NCBI GenBank assembly: GCA_905221605.1
Contig: CAJNDS010002253.1
Location: forward strand, 470,904 to 534,903
Source: Symbiodinium natans
Lineage: Eukaryota; Sar; Dinophyceae; Suessiales; Symbiodiniaceae
Direction of reading: 5' to 3'
DNA length: 64,000 nt
Below the pieces are notes generated by a model. The model saw nothing but the letters and a program-made list of their open reading frames with translations. It ran no database searches and was not told the origin of the DNA. Every line of letters begins with the position of its first letter. The stretch's first letter is position 1. A program made the position numbers and the translations under genes. This document shows positions 54,501 to 64,000 of the stretch, piece by piece.

Positions 54501-55504
54501 AAAAAGGAAATAGATGTATAAATCTATATCTACTACACTTAGCTAAGGTAAGTAAACAAAAGACGAATAAATACAATGAGTACATAGAAAAAACATACAC
54601 TCTGGTAAATGAAGTACTACATGGATCCAGGCAGCAGTCGTGATGTCCCCAAGCTCGGAAGCGGCATCCTGGGCCTTCCAAGGCTTCAGACAGTCTTCAC
54701 GAAGCCTTTGGGGGGGTTTAGGGTTTAGGGTTTAGGGTTTAGGGTTTAGGGTTTAGGGTTTAGGGTTTAGGGTTTAGGGTTTAGGGTTTATTCGGAGCCT
54801 GTCTTAAGTGCACTTACTTCCCAGCTCCTCTCTTCTGAAAGATCTGCGCTTCTTCATTGAGCCGAACTGCAGAGTTCTTGTAGCCCTAAACCCTACCGGC
54901 CCTACCCCCTAACCCCCCAAACCCCTGACCGCTGCTTGAGGGAACTGCGCCGCTCGCCAGCCTGGTTCTGATGCCCATCTGGAACCTGTCCACGGGTATA
55001 GGGTTTAGGGTTTAGAGATGTTTCCATAATTGCATGGTATGAGAAGACCTGTGGGCAGCCTTTTTTCGTTGCCTACTTAACTTGGTCCGACGCCTTGTAA
55101 TTATGCGCGTTAGAGTTCGCAAAAGCACGTTTACCATGAAGAGCCCCGCTCGGGCCCGACTCGCCTGCATGCAGACGAAGCACGTAAGCTCGGAGTCTAA
55201 GTCTGTGTGTGTAAGCGTAGGTGTCTCTATATATGGGCTGTGTGGGGGAGCAGCGGGTATGTGACGGTACGTGCTGTCAGGAGGTGAAAATGGCATGTAG
55301 TGAAGCGGTGGTACGTTGTCGGCGATGAGAAGAAGGAGTGGGCCGAGGTGAAAACCGAAGTATCCGAAAGCACACGCAGGTAAGATTCGCTGCCTCACCG
55401 GGTGGTATCAAGCGATATAGGGTCAGCTACATGGGTCAACAAAGACAACCATCAGTATACCTTCTCCGTTGCTCCTTTGTGGGAGTGCTTCCGTCTCTGC
55501 GTGT

Positions 55505-55535
55505 GCCTCCGTGTCTCCGTGTCTCCGTGTCTCCG

Positions 55536-55571
<36 letters not shown>

Positions 55572-55575
55572 TGTG
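55505..55575. repeat. GTGTCTCC and GCGT microsatellites
   Basis: Three or four CGTGTCTC repeats, then about nine GCGT repeats. Frames through it on both strands (poly-Cys-Val-Arg-Ala or poly-Thr-His-Ala-Arg) are artefacts. Confidence 0.95.
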
Positions 55576-56526
55576 CGCGTCTGCATTCGTGTGGTTGGTA
55601 GCATGTGGGTGTCCATGTACGTGGAATGAGGGAGGACCGCCATCCAACAAAATCCAACAATACGGAGTCACAAACAGCAGACACGAGGGGTGCGGGGTTG
55701 AAAGAGTCAGCAAACAGCAATGTTGAAGCCCGTTATGTCGAGGATGCTGCTTCTGGCTGTGCTGTTGCGTTAAACCCTAAACTCTAAACCCTAAACCCTA
55801 AACCCTAAACCCTACACCCTAAACCCTAAACCCTAAACCCTAAACCCTAATTAAACCCTAAACCCTAAACCCTAAACCCTCAACCTGAAGGTCAGCCCGG
55901 AAGTTCTCAGAAAAACTAAGTAACTATTCCGACTGTCACGCGAGCCTCCAGCAGCGGAAACACGTCCACGCCACTAGAAGATCCAGCGCTGGTAGTACCG
56001 GTTCGAGGCGGCTCACCATTGAACCTTACAGGGTTTAGGGTTTAGGGTTTAGGGTTTAGGGTTTAGGGCTACTTTGGGGGCCTTAATAATTAGAACAGGG
56101 TTTTGGGGGGGGGGGGTTACTATAGTATAGTTACAAAGGGACCATAAGGGAATAGTACTACTGACTCTTCCGACCCCAATATTAGCTTCCCCGGTGAAGT
56201 TCAGGGTTCCAGTCATGCCGCCAGAGAGATTCGACCTATAGTGTATTGCGTGTATGTTCCCTGAAAGAAGTCCCATGGGAATCCTTCGAAATCCTATATG
56301 AATTCCCATAAAACCCCATACGAAATCCCATGAATGTGAGCCAAGGCACTGCCGCAAGGCAGCGCTCAGGGCGTTCGAGAACTGGGAGTTTGAGAAGTCC
56401 GAGGATTCAGCATACGCGGTTGCATCCTCCTGCGGATTCAGCACAAAAGCTGCCACGACCGTCTCTCAATCCTAGACTTCTGCGTGACTCTTCAGCCCCT
56501 CTCTTAAAGTCCCCAGAGGTCCATTA

Positions 56527-56694
56527 GTACCCAAAAACCATACTAAATAAGGTTTTGGGTACCTAATTCCATAATGGTACGACAAATGGGTGGCTGTCAA
56601 AATGATGATCCCTTTTGGGGTACCCTAAATATTTGGTGCCGTATTATCATAGGGATCCAAAAAGGGACCATAATTTTGACAACCACCCAAATGG
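56527..56694. repeat. Two adjacent inverted-repeat elements
   Basis: First a hairpin, GTACCCAAAAACC (56527) against GGTTTTGGGTAC (to 56562). Then a longer one, with an arm near 56588-56620 (GGGTGGCTGTCAAAATGATG...CCCTTTTGG) against its near-complement at 56657-56690. This is the structure of a small MITE or folded element with a loop of about 40 bp. Confidence 0.75.
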
Positions 56695-56905
56695 ACCCTC
56701 TGGGGTCTGTAGCAAAAATCTTGCCCAATGCGAGCGTCCGCTTCCTCTGCTAGGTCTGCGGAGCTCTGGGTGCCACCTTGCGGTCATTGCGGTCGCAGGG
56801 CTTTCCGCTGCCGGGATTTAGGGTTTAGGGTTTAAGGTTTAGGGTTTAGGGTTTAGGGAGTTCAGGAGCAGCTCTTCAACAGACCAAGCAATCGACCAGT
56901 GGTAA

Positions 56906-57010
56906 CTCTATACTCCCCTTAGAACCTTCATAAAAATACTATTTTAAATATCCTCTTGGGTTTTATATTAACAAAAACATTTTAAAGAATCATTCCCAAG
57001 GGGGATCTAG
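56906..57010. repeat. MITE-like element B, copy 1
   Basis: About 105 bp beginning CTCTATACTCCCCTTAGAA and ending TTCCCAAGGGGGATCTAG, with CCTCTTGGGTTTTA inside. The ends are near reverse complements. A second copy lies at 58343-58443. Confidence 0.75.
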
Positions 57011-58342
57011 AACTCGGACGGACGAAACACAGTGCAGCCGGATGGCATGAGGAGCGCGCGTCACTGCAATCCATGGCTGCTGTGGTGAGACAGGAAGTAG
57101 ACGGCGCCGAGCAACAAAGAAACAGGGAAGAAACACGGAAGTTTGGAAACGGAAGGTCAAGAGTGTGTATACTCAACACTTTGGCGCTTTTATGCGCTGT
57201 ATCTACCCAGTCGGTTTCACCGACGGGTGCGGCGTCCACGGGGGCCGCACGCAAACCTCACAGACGGCAGGCCTGTTGTAGGGGGGGGTGGGGGGGGTTT
57301 TGAAGCTTAGAGCTTCGGGTGCGGGAGCTTTCTGAGACCATGACAAAGTCTATTTAGCAGCTATGGTCCCAAGGGGATGTATCGAATCTGTCGCCCACCT
57401 TTTTGGCGAGAACTTGACAAGTGTCGAGTGCGGCCACGACCGGTCCTTAGATGTACGGGTTTAGGGTTTAGGGTTTAGGGTTTAGGGTTTAGGGTTTAGG
57501 GTTTAGGGTTCATTCCAAGAAACTGCAAGAAAGAAGTACCAAGCAGCCACAAGCCAAGTTCATTTTTGGTGGTTCGGGGGAGCACACAAGCAAAGCGTTA
57601 TGCCAGCCCAGCCGAGCGTCTGCTGTCTCTAGGGCTTAGAGCGGTTAAGCGTGCTATAGTCTGACTCTCCAGTTTGAGCCCTATAGTGTCTGAGCTGCGC
57701 ATCAACATGCCGAACTCCATGAATGGACATAAAAAAGGTGAAGCATTCACATGTTCCTCCTTGCTATTGACCACCAGAATCATGGTCGCTGACTGTGGGG
57801 TTTTGCTTTATCCTCAATCCTGATCTTAAACCCTTAAACAGCCTTAACCTGCAGCCTTGTCGTGCTTCATTGGGTGCTATAATACCGCTGTACCGACTGC
57901 AAGTGCAGGACAAGGGCGGACACAGGATAAGTCGGACTTGCGGTCCATGCAAGTTCGAAGGCGCACGAACAAGCTCCAAAGAGAAAGCCATCATGCGCAC
58001 GGGGCATGGCATCTAAACACCGCTGGCTTTCCTGACATGTGCTGATATGCGCAGACTCTACAGGAAGACCATTCGTGTACCCCAACATAGCAATACCTGG
58101 TTTAAGGAGGTTCAGCACAGGCAGATCTCGAAAACTGTCCGCTCCACATCCCGAACAAGTCCTACTATTATTGATCTGAGGCCACGCGCACTCTGCACGT
58201 CGAGCAATGGCTTCTCTCTCGTACAGGGAGGCCTGGCTACAACGGCCCTTGTTGAACCTCTGCTGAATCAAGGAATCCGAGTCCGACGCAATGCTACTGC
58301 ACGGGCAACTACTCAGCGGCACCCGGCAAACAAGGGCGGAGC

Positions 58343-58443
58343 TCTCTATACTGCCCTTAGAACCTGAATAAAAACAGTATGTTTAATACCCTCTTGGGTT
58401 TTAAATATACAAAAATAAAGAATATTCCCAAGGGGGATATAGC
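58343..58443. repeat. MITE-like element B, copy 2
   Basis: Same family as 56906-57010; terminal inverted repeats CTCTATACTGCCCTTAGAA and TTCCCAAGGGGGATATAG, and the shared core CCTCTTGGGTTTTA. Confidence 0.75.
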
Positions 58444-58963
58444 TATAAGAACGAAGAATCTCTCCGCTGATGGTGGCGGCGGCCTCCTCCGTGGCCGCTC
58501 TAACCTGCAGGCTCACGCGGTGAGGAAAGCCCTGAAGCCCCCAGCCATTTCAGGCCCTTGAGAACCCCCTGAGAAACAGGCATAGCCCTGTCTGTGTGGC
58601 ATCGTGCTGAACATGCCATGTCGACTGCAGCAGTCCAAGATCTCGCTGAACTCCCCCAGATCTCGAGTTCGAGCTTGGCGGCTGGGCTCAGAACCCCGAG
58701 CCCTTAGGGGCATTCTGTCCCCTTGAGGGGAAGGAGGTCGAAAGGTGGGGTCGGTAAGCGAATCTTCTTTTGCTCCCTGTTTAAGAGCCGCCTTCCCTGA
58801 ACCCTGTCGATTTTTGAGCCACCCCCTAAACCCGAAACCCTCTGAGCATTCCCGGCCTCGGCTCGTTTGGCGTCCACAGCCTACCAGGATAGCGAAACTT
58901 TGTGTTTGGGAACCTCAGAGGTGTACGGAAAGGGGAGGTTTTTGGTGCTCTTTTGCCTTTCTT

Positions 58964-58964
58964 T

Positions 58965-59005
<41 letters not shown>
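58964..59005. repeat. Poly-T/poly-G tract
   Basis: About 12 T followed by about 29 G. Confidence 0.95.
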
Positions 59006-59006
<1 letters not shown>

Positions 59007-59958
59007 AGAAAGATCTCAGCAGAACTTAACTTTTAGGTGTAGGATGTGGTGGCTGAGAGTCTCAAGGGTCCAAAAACTTCGTCACGTTGGGATTTCGTCA
59101 CGTTTCTGAGCGCCCGGAGGGACCCACAACACCCTAAACCCCGCTAACCCTGACTAGACCCAAACACAATAACGTAGGAACAAGACTAAGACTTCTATGT
59201 AGAAACATGGAAGAAGAATGATGCAAGGAGATGCAAGATAGTGTAGGTCGTGTCATCTGAGCGTGCTGCAACCAATTCCCCACCTGCTCACTCCGCTTCA
59301 GGGCAGCCGCCCTGGGACCAAGGAGGATTGTCACACGGAAGCCTAGAAAATGCTGAAGATGTGAGATCGACCTCCACCGCAAACCATCCCCAGATCACGG
59401 GCCCTTCCCTGCTACCCTCATGAAGCTCAAAGGAACGCTCTGAAGGGATCCCAGCCTTGCAGCGATTTCTGCAGCCTTCTGTACCATCTCCGGGGGGGCC
59501 TGCGGCAGAGCGACATGGATCGGAGGAAGCGCTTTAAACGAGCTTCAGCGCTTGGAGCTTACTGTGCTCGGAAACAACTCTAACTCAAACGTCAACGTCA
59601 TCTTCGGCGGGATAACTCGAGGAAAGCCAGAGGGACTTGGCGGACTTTGAGGCCTCCGTAGAAAACATGAACCCACATACAACTCCATGATATGAGAGCC
59701 TGCGAGGAACAATGGCCAGGACAAGGAAGGTTTTTTAAGGTTGCACTCCAAAGACAGTGTCGCCCTTCCCTCAAACGCTTTCGCGGGTGGAAAGGAGTAA
59801 CAAAGTTTGTCTTCTGCTTGCGTTGTTTTTCACATCTATTCTTCCCAACGGCGCAAGTGGTAATTACCGCTGTGGGCGTGTCAAATCAGCAGGCACGAGG
59901 CGGCATAGAACGGGAGTGATGCGATGCTGCGCAGTCGCTCCGAGCACACTGCGGCGAG

Positions 59959-60097
59959 GACATGGTCACATTCGAGCTTGGTGCCAAGCTCAGTGATACT
60001 GCAGGATCCCTTTGTGCGGATGGACAGAAGAAGAGGCGCTTTGACAAGATGCTTGGCGTTCAGTCGAAGGATCTCCAACGCATCAGTTGCTTGCCAG
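59959..60097 (+). CDS. Candidate exon in the telomere-repeat region
   Basis: The exon follows GGCGAG, starts with G and is open for 46 codons. It encodes TFELGAKLSDTAGSL, then a basic stretch (GQKKRRFDKML), then GVQSKDLQRI, and ends at CCAG before GTACTCC in phase 1. A possible next exon starts after AATCCAG near 60150. The splice context matches the verified genes at 8-22 kb, so this is probably a real host gene fragment. No family is recognised. Confidence 0.45.
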
Positions 60098-63000
60098 GTA
60101 CTCCCAGGTCGACCGGATGGTCCTCCAGAGTTGCAGAGCAGAATCCAGGGAAGCTCCGGGCGCCCCGTATGGAAAGAAGAGGTGGCGCTGCCTCAAAACA
60201 CCAGGGAGCACACGCAAGCTCTGGGAAGCTGCACCTCGTACTCTCCAGTATTGGGGGACGAGTGACACACAGGATTCTGCAACTCATCTGGAAGACGACT
60301 TGTCAATGCGTGTCGCATTTCTGTGTCCTTTTGACTGACCATCGTACATGTGCAATGGAACCACCAACAGACGAGTCTGGCTCGCCTTTCAAGCTTAAGC
60401 CGCCTTACGTCTGAGCAGGTCAGCGAACATGGCGGCCAACCCTAAACCCTAAACCCTAAACCCTAAACCCTAAACCCTAAACCCCAAAAGCCGTCGACCG
60501 GCTTTTGTTGTCTCGTAAGCAGGACTCGTCAGCGTACGCATTCGTTCACGATCGGTTCTCGTGTTCACAATCGCCTCCACCCGCGTCACAGAAGCCTTTC
60601 AGCCCTACATCGGAAAGGGAAATTGGAGCTTTCTACTATCAAGCAGTTCTCCGACTTGCGCCCAGCAGTGTTCTTGCCGGCTTTGATTCGGTATCCTCGC
60701 CGTTCATAGTTACTGCAGATTCGGGGTCAAGAAGGTGGACGGAAGGTCTGCCTGCTCTGTTGCATCCAAGTCCTCTGCCGTAGGCATCCTTGGACATAGA
60801 GCTCAGGGGCATTTCGGGGCTTCCGAAAGTAGGGGTGCCCTTTTGGGGGGGATCCTTTTAGAGGATTCTGTTCTACTTGGGGTATAAACGGGCTTGGGGC
60901 ATTTCGGGTTTCAGTTTAGTGACAGAAATCTCTCCTACACGCCGCCTCGAGCCCATGGCCCGAAGGTGTTCTATAGTGTGGGGGGCATCGTCGTCCTAAG
61001 GCGTTCCACAAGGAAAAGTTCCGGATAAGGGAAGACCATTCGTGTAGAACGGGCTCCATCCTCACATGCTCTTGCAGTGGCCGAGGTCCCCGGCTCAGCT
61101 TCGGCAGCGTGCAGTTGAGCACGAAGCTGCTGAACCTCGTTCCATACACATGCTTAGGGTTTAGGGTTTAGGGTTTGGGGTTTAGGGCTTAGGGTTTAGG
61201 GTTTAGGGTTTAGGGTTTCCAATTTCCCACCTAGCCTCGGACCCCGCGCCTGCAGGCCAAACAGCCCTAAAACCCTGCCTACACAGCGCACTCGTAGGTT
61301 GGTGTGGGATTGCAAAAGCCCCTTAGTAGGAGTCAGTGGTAAATAGTGGTAAACAACAAGGCTTTGGGTGTTCTAGGTAGGTCCCCTTGCCAACCCTCTG
61401 AAAAAATCCTGAACAAGTTCCGCTGCAACCGGGGCATGCACTCTTCCCCATGCGGTACAGAGTCTTTGTCCCATAGAAGGCCCTGCATTCGAAGAGGAAC
61501 TCTTAATGCCTTAAACCCAAGCCCTTCAACCTGAAACCCGGAAACCCGGAAACCCTTAAAACCTTAAATCCTGGTTCCTTACACCCTTAAGCTTAAACCC
61601 TGAAACTCTTCAACCCTGAAACCCATAAACCCTTAAACCCTGAAACTCCTGAAGCCCGAAAACCTTAAACCCCTTCAGACCTTCCGGAACCCTAAACCCT
61701 AAACCCCTAAACCCTAAACCCCTCAACCCTCCCTAAACCCTAAACCCTAAACCCTAAACCTGAAACCCTCAACCCTAAACAGCCTCCCGGCGCATCTCCA
61801 GGAGTGGCGCGGTCACTGCGGCTGGGGGAGGCCTCTGCGCCTCGGACTTGGCAACTTGTTCGCATTTAGGGTTTAGGGTTTAGGGTTTAGGGTTTAGGGT
61901 TTAGGGTTTGGGGTTTAGGGTTTAGGTCTATAGGACCGTGGGTTTAGGGTTCAGGTGCTTGAGGATCTTCGGACTGAGGAGCTAGGCGGGGCTTCGGGTT
62001 GTAGGCCTGTGGGTTTAGGACTACGATGATCTAGGGTTTAGGGTTTAGGGTTTAGGGCTTAGGATGTAGGGTTGAGGGTTTGGGGTTCATGTGAGACTGC
62101 GGGAGGTCTATCGGGGCGCTACGAACAACTTTTTTCTTTCCGTTTGGGGTTCTGTTTTGGGCTGGGGTGGCAGGGCACAGAGCAGGCGGAAAGCTACGGA
62201 CGAGTGTTCTGCGCTCTCAGGCGCTGGAACCGCCCTAAACTACCCTAAGCCCTAAACCTAAACCCCGAAAGCTTCAAACCCTAAAAGCGCGGAACTCTCC
62301 GTCAAGGCTGGTGCCTCCACGGCCTTCAGCTCTTCTTTCAGCCTCACAGGTAAGGCCCAGGACCCTAAACCTGCTAGGGTCTTGGGGTTTGGAATTAGGA
62401 GTTTAGGGGTTTAGGGGTTCAGGACCCCCCTAAACCCTAAACCCAAAACTCAAAACCCAAAACCCAAAACCCTAACCCTAAACCCTAAACCCTATAAACA
62501 GAACGATGGCTTCCTGCACCGGCGAACCAAGCACTTAGCGCCGCAAACTCGACAAGACTCTAGAATCAGCCCCCGGCACCTTGGCAACACAGAACTCCAA
62601 ACCCCGTTTAGGGTTTAGGGAAACTCTACACCTTGAAGCCCAAGACTCTACGCCCCAAACCCCCTCAACCCCTTGAACCCTCGAACCCTCAACCCTAAAC
62701 CCTCAACCTTAAAGCCCAAAACGCTAGAACTCTAAACCCCTAAACGTAAACCCTACTGCATCCCCTAAAACGCTAGAACCCTAAAACCCCGATATGTCAA
62801 CCCTACTGCAACTGTCAGGATGCGCAGCTTCGGCTACTCGGCCAGGGCTCCGGCCACCGCTTTCGGTTCTCGGCGGCTTTGCGAGCAACGGAGGCGCCAG
62901 CAAGCTCCTGACCACAAAACCGCAAAGTTGAGGGTTCAGAGGTTTAAGGTTAGAGTTCAGAACTTCAGAGGTTCAGAGGTTTAGGGTTCAGGGTTTGGAG

Positions 63001-63213
63001 GTTCAGAGGTTTAAGGTTGTCGCGCCTGGAGCACGTCGCCTCTGTTTCCGGCAGCAGCAGCTGCGGAACCTGCCAGGAGTCCAGCCTGGCAGAGGCAAAG
63101 CCCCTCAAAGAGAAGGGGAGGACGCACAAGGGGTTTAGGGTTTAGGGTTTAGGGTTTAAGGTTTAAGGTTTAGGGTTTAGAATTTAGGGTTTAGTTCTCA
63201 CAGCCTAGCTAAG

Positions 63214-63300
63214 GACGCCGAAGGCTACTGCCATGATTTTGAAGACTTCGAGAGATGTTTGAAGGCCAGGCCCGAAACCCTTAACCAGATCCATCGCGAG
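63214..63300 (+). CDS. Candidate exon near the window end
   Basis: The exon follows CTAAG and encodes a stretch with DFEDFERCLKARPETLNQIH, ending at CGCGAG before a GC donor in phase 0. Unspliced, the frame continues to about 63504 and into CCCTAAA repeats. It is faintly TPR-like in pattern, but I do not assign it. Confidence 0.35.
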
Positions 63301-64000
63301 GCTCGGGTTTTTGATGAAGCTCGCGGTTTCTTGAAGGTGCTACAAGACCCAAGACACGAAGCAAAAAACTCTCATCGAAGCACTACAGACCTTCTCCATT
63401 CGCATGCCACAGTCAATGACAGAAGCAACTATGGACCTTGCAAGCTACAAGCATTCTATGCACTACCCGCGGTGCGAGCCCCAGGGTATCCCCCTAAACC
63501 CTAAACCCTAAACCCTAAACCCTAAACCCTAAACCCTAAACCCTAAACCCTAAACCCTAAACCCTAAACACCCCTGCATGCCGACCTCCAGGGCCGCTCT
63601 CTCCGCAGCGGCTTCGAGCTCCAGTTGTGTATCCTTTCTTCAGGGATCCAATTTCAGGGTTTAGGGTTTAGGGTTTGGGGTTTAGGGTTTAGGGTTTTGG
63701 GGTTCAGGGTTTGGGGTTTAGGGTTTAGGGTTCAGGGTTTAGGCTTCAGGGTTTAGGCTTGTTTGATGCTGCTATTGGGTTTCAAGGAATTGGGGATTTT
63801 GTGGGGTTGCTGGGGCTTCGGGTGTTGGGGCTGAGGGTTTTAAGAGGGAATGATGCCTTTTTTCAAGATTCTTGGACCTTCCTCAGCCCTAAACTCTAAA
63901 ACCTTAAACCTTAAACCCTTTAAACCCTAAACCCTAAACCCGAACCCCTAAAACCCTGAATCAAGATTCACTCCGCCCAAGCCGATATGGAGGATCTGAG

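Larger units (their letters stand above)
49890..63960. repeat. Interstitial telomere-type repeats, both orientations
   Basis: Short arrays of TTTAGGG on + occur near 51998-52028, 53452-53516, 54715-54790, 56030-56070, 56817-56860, 57459-57511, 61154-61217, 61866-61926, 62033-62080, 63130-63195 and 63654-63745. Arrays of CCCTAAA occur near 49890-49918, 55770-55880, 60437-60485, 61685-61785, 62425-62492, 63491-63570 and 63885-63960. Degenerate forms fill much of 61.5-63 kb. The motif is the plant/alga-type telomere repeat. The mixed orientation argues against one intact chromosome end and for a subtelomeric or rearranged region. Confidence 0.9.

Noticed and set aside
55423-55720. Several minus and plus frames with Thr-His-Ala-Arg or Cys-Val-Arg-Ala repeats
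   Set aside because: Products of the GCGT and GTGTCTCC microsatellites.
1-64000. CRISPR arrays, insertion sequences, rRNA or snRNA genes, LTRs
   Set aside because: I looked for spaced palindromic repeats, transposase motifs, conserved rRNA/U6 strings and paired long terminal repeats and saw none.

Overview
The window looks like nuclear DNA of a dinoflagellate, probably a Symbiodiniaceae-like alga. This is inferred from the sequence alone. The signs are: (i) many short coding exons on one strand, with introns that end almost always in AG followed by an exonic G and that use GC or GA donors as often as GT; (ii) plant/alga-type telomere repeats (TTTAGGG/CCCTAAA) scattered through the last 15 kb; (iii) a large, apparently intact non-LTR retrotransposon. 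I see no prokaryotic features (operons, ribosome binding sites, IS elements, CRISPR).

Layout. 0.7-6.8 kb: exons of a tetratricopeptide-repeat (TPR) protein that may end in a long 256-codon exon. 7.8-8.1 kb: possible first exons of another gene. 8.7-10.7 kb: a coiled-coil protein gene of at least 13 short exons whose reading phases all agree. 13.2-17.8 kb: a second coiled-coil gene. 18.1-18.6 kb: fragments of an unrecognised gene. 20.8-22.7 kb: a 14-exon hypoxanthine phosphoribosyltransferase (HPRT) gene that I could assemble from ATG to stop; 9 of its 13 introns start with GC and one with GA. 22.8-23.1 kb and 26.2 kb: isolated exons. 26.7-34.9 kb: mostly diverged dispersed and tandem repeats. 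All genes I can support are on the + strand, as expected for a unidirectional dinoflagellate gene block.

35.5-44.1 kb: a LINE-type retrotransposon with an unusual architecture. ORF1 (about 1014 aa) carries an NPGP (2A-like) motif and an OTU-type cysteine protease domain. ORF2 is a zinc-finger protein with no usable ATG; it overlaps the end of ORF1 in the +1 frame. ORF3 (about 1350 aa) has an AP-type endonuclease, reverse transcriptase and RNase H with the catalytic residues visible. A possible ORF4 overlaps the end of ORF3. This is the best candidate for an under-described system: a mobile element that may use 2A-like skipping, +1 recoding and an OTU protease to make its proteins.

45.06-47.79 kb: a tandem array of 1,116-bp units (2.44 copies, nearly identical) bounded by GT microsatellites. 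47.9-64 kb: a gene-poor, subtelomere-like region with many TTTAGGG/CCCTAAA arrays in both orientations, a roughly 52-bp minisatellite that itself contains TTTAGGG next to a long poly-G tract, several MITE-like inverted-repeat elements, and a few isolated coding-like exons.
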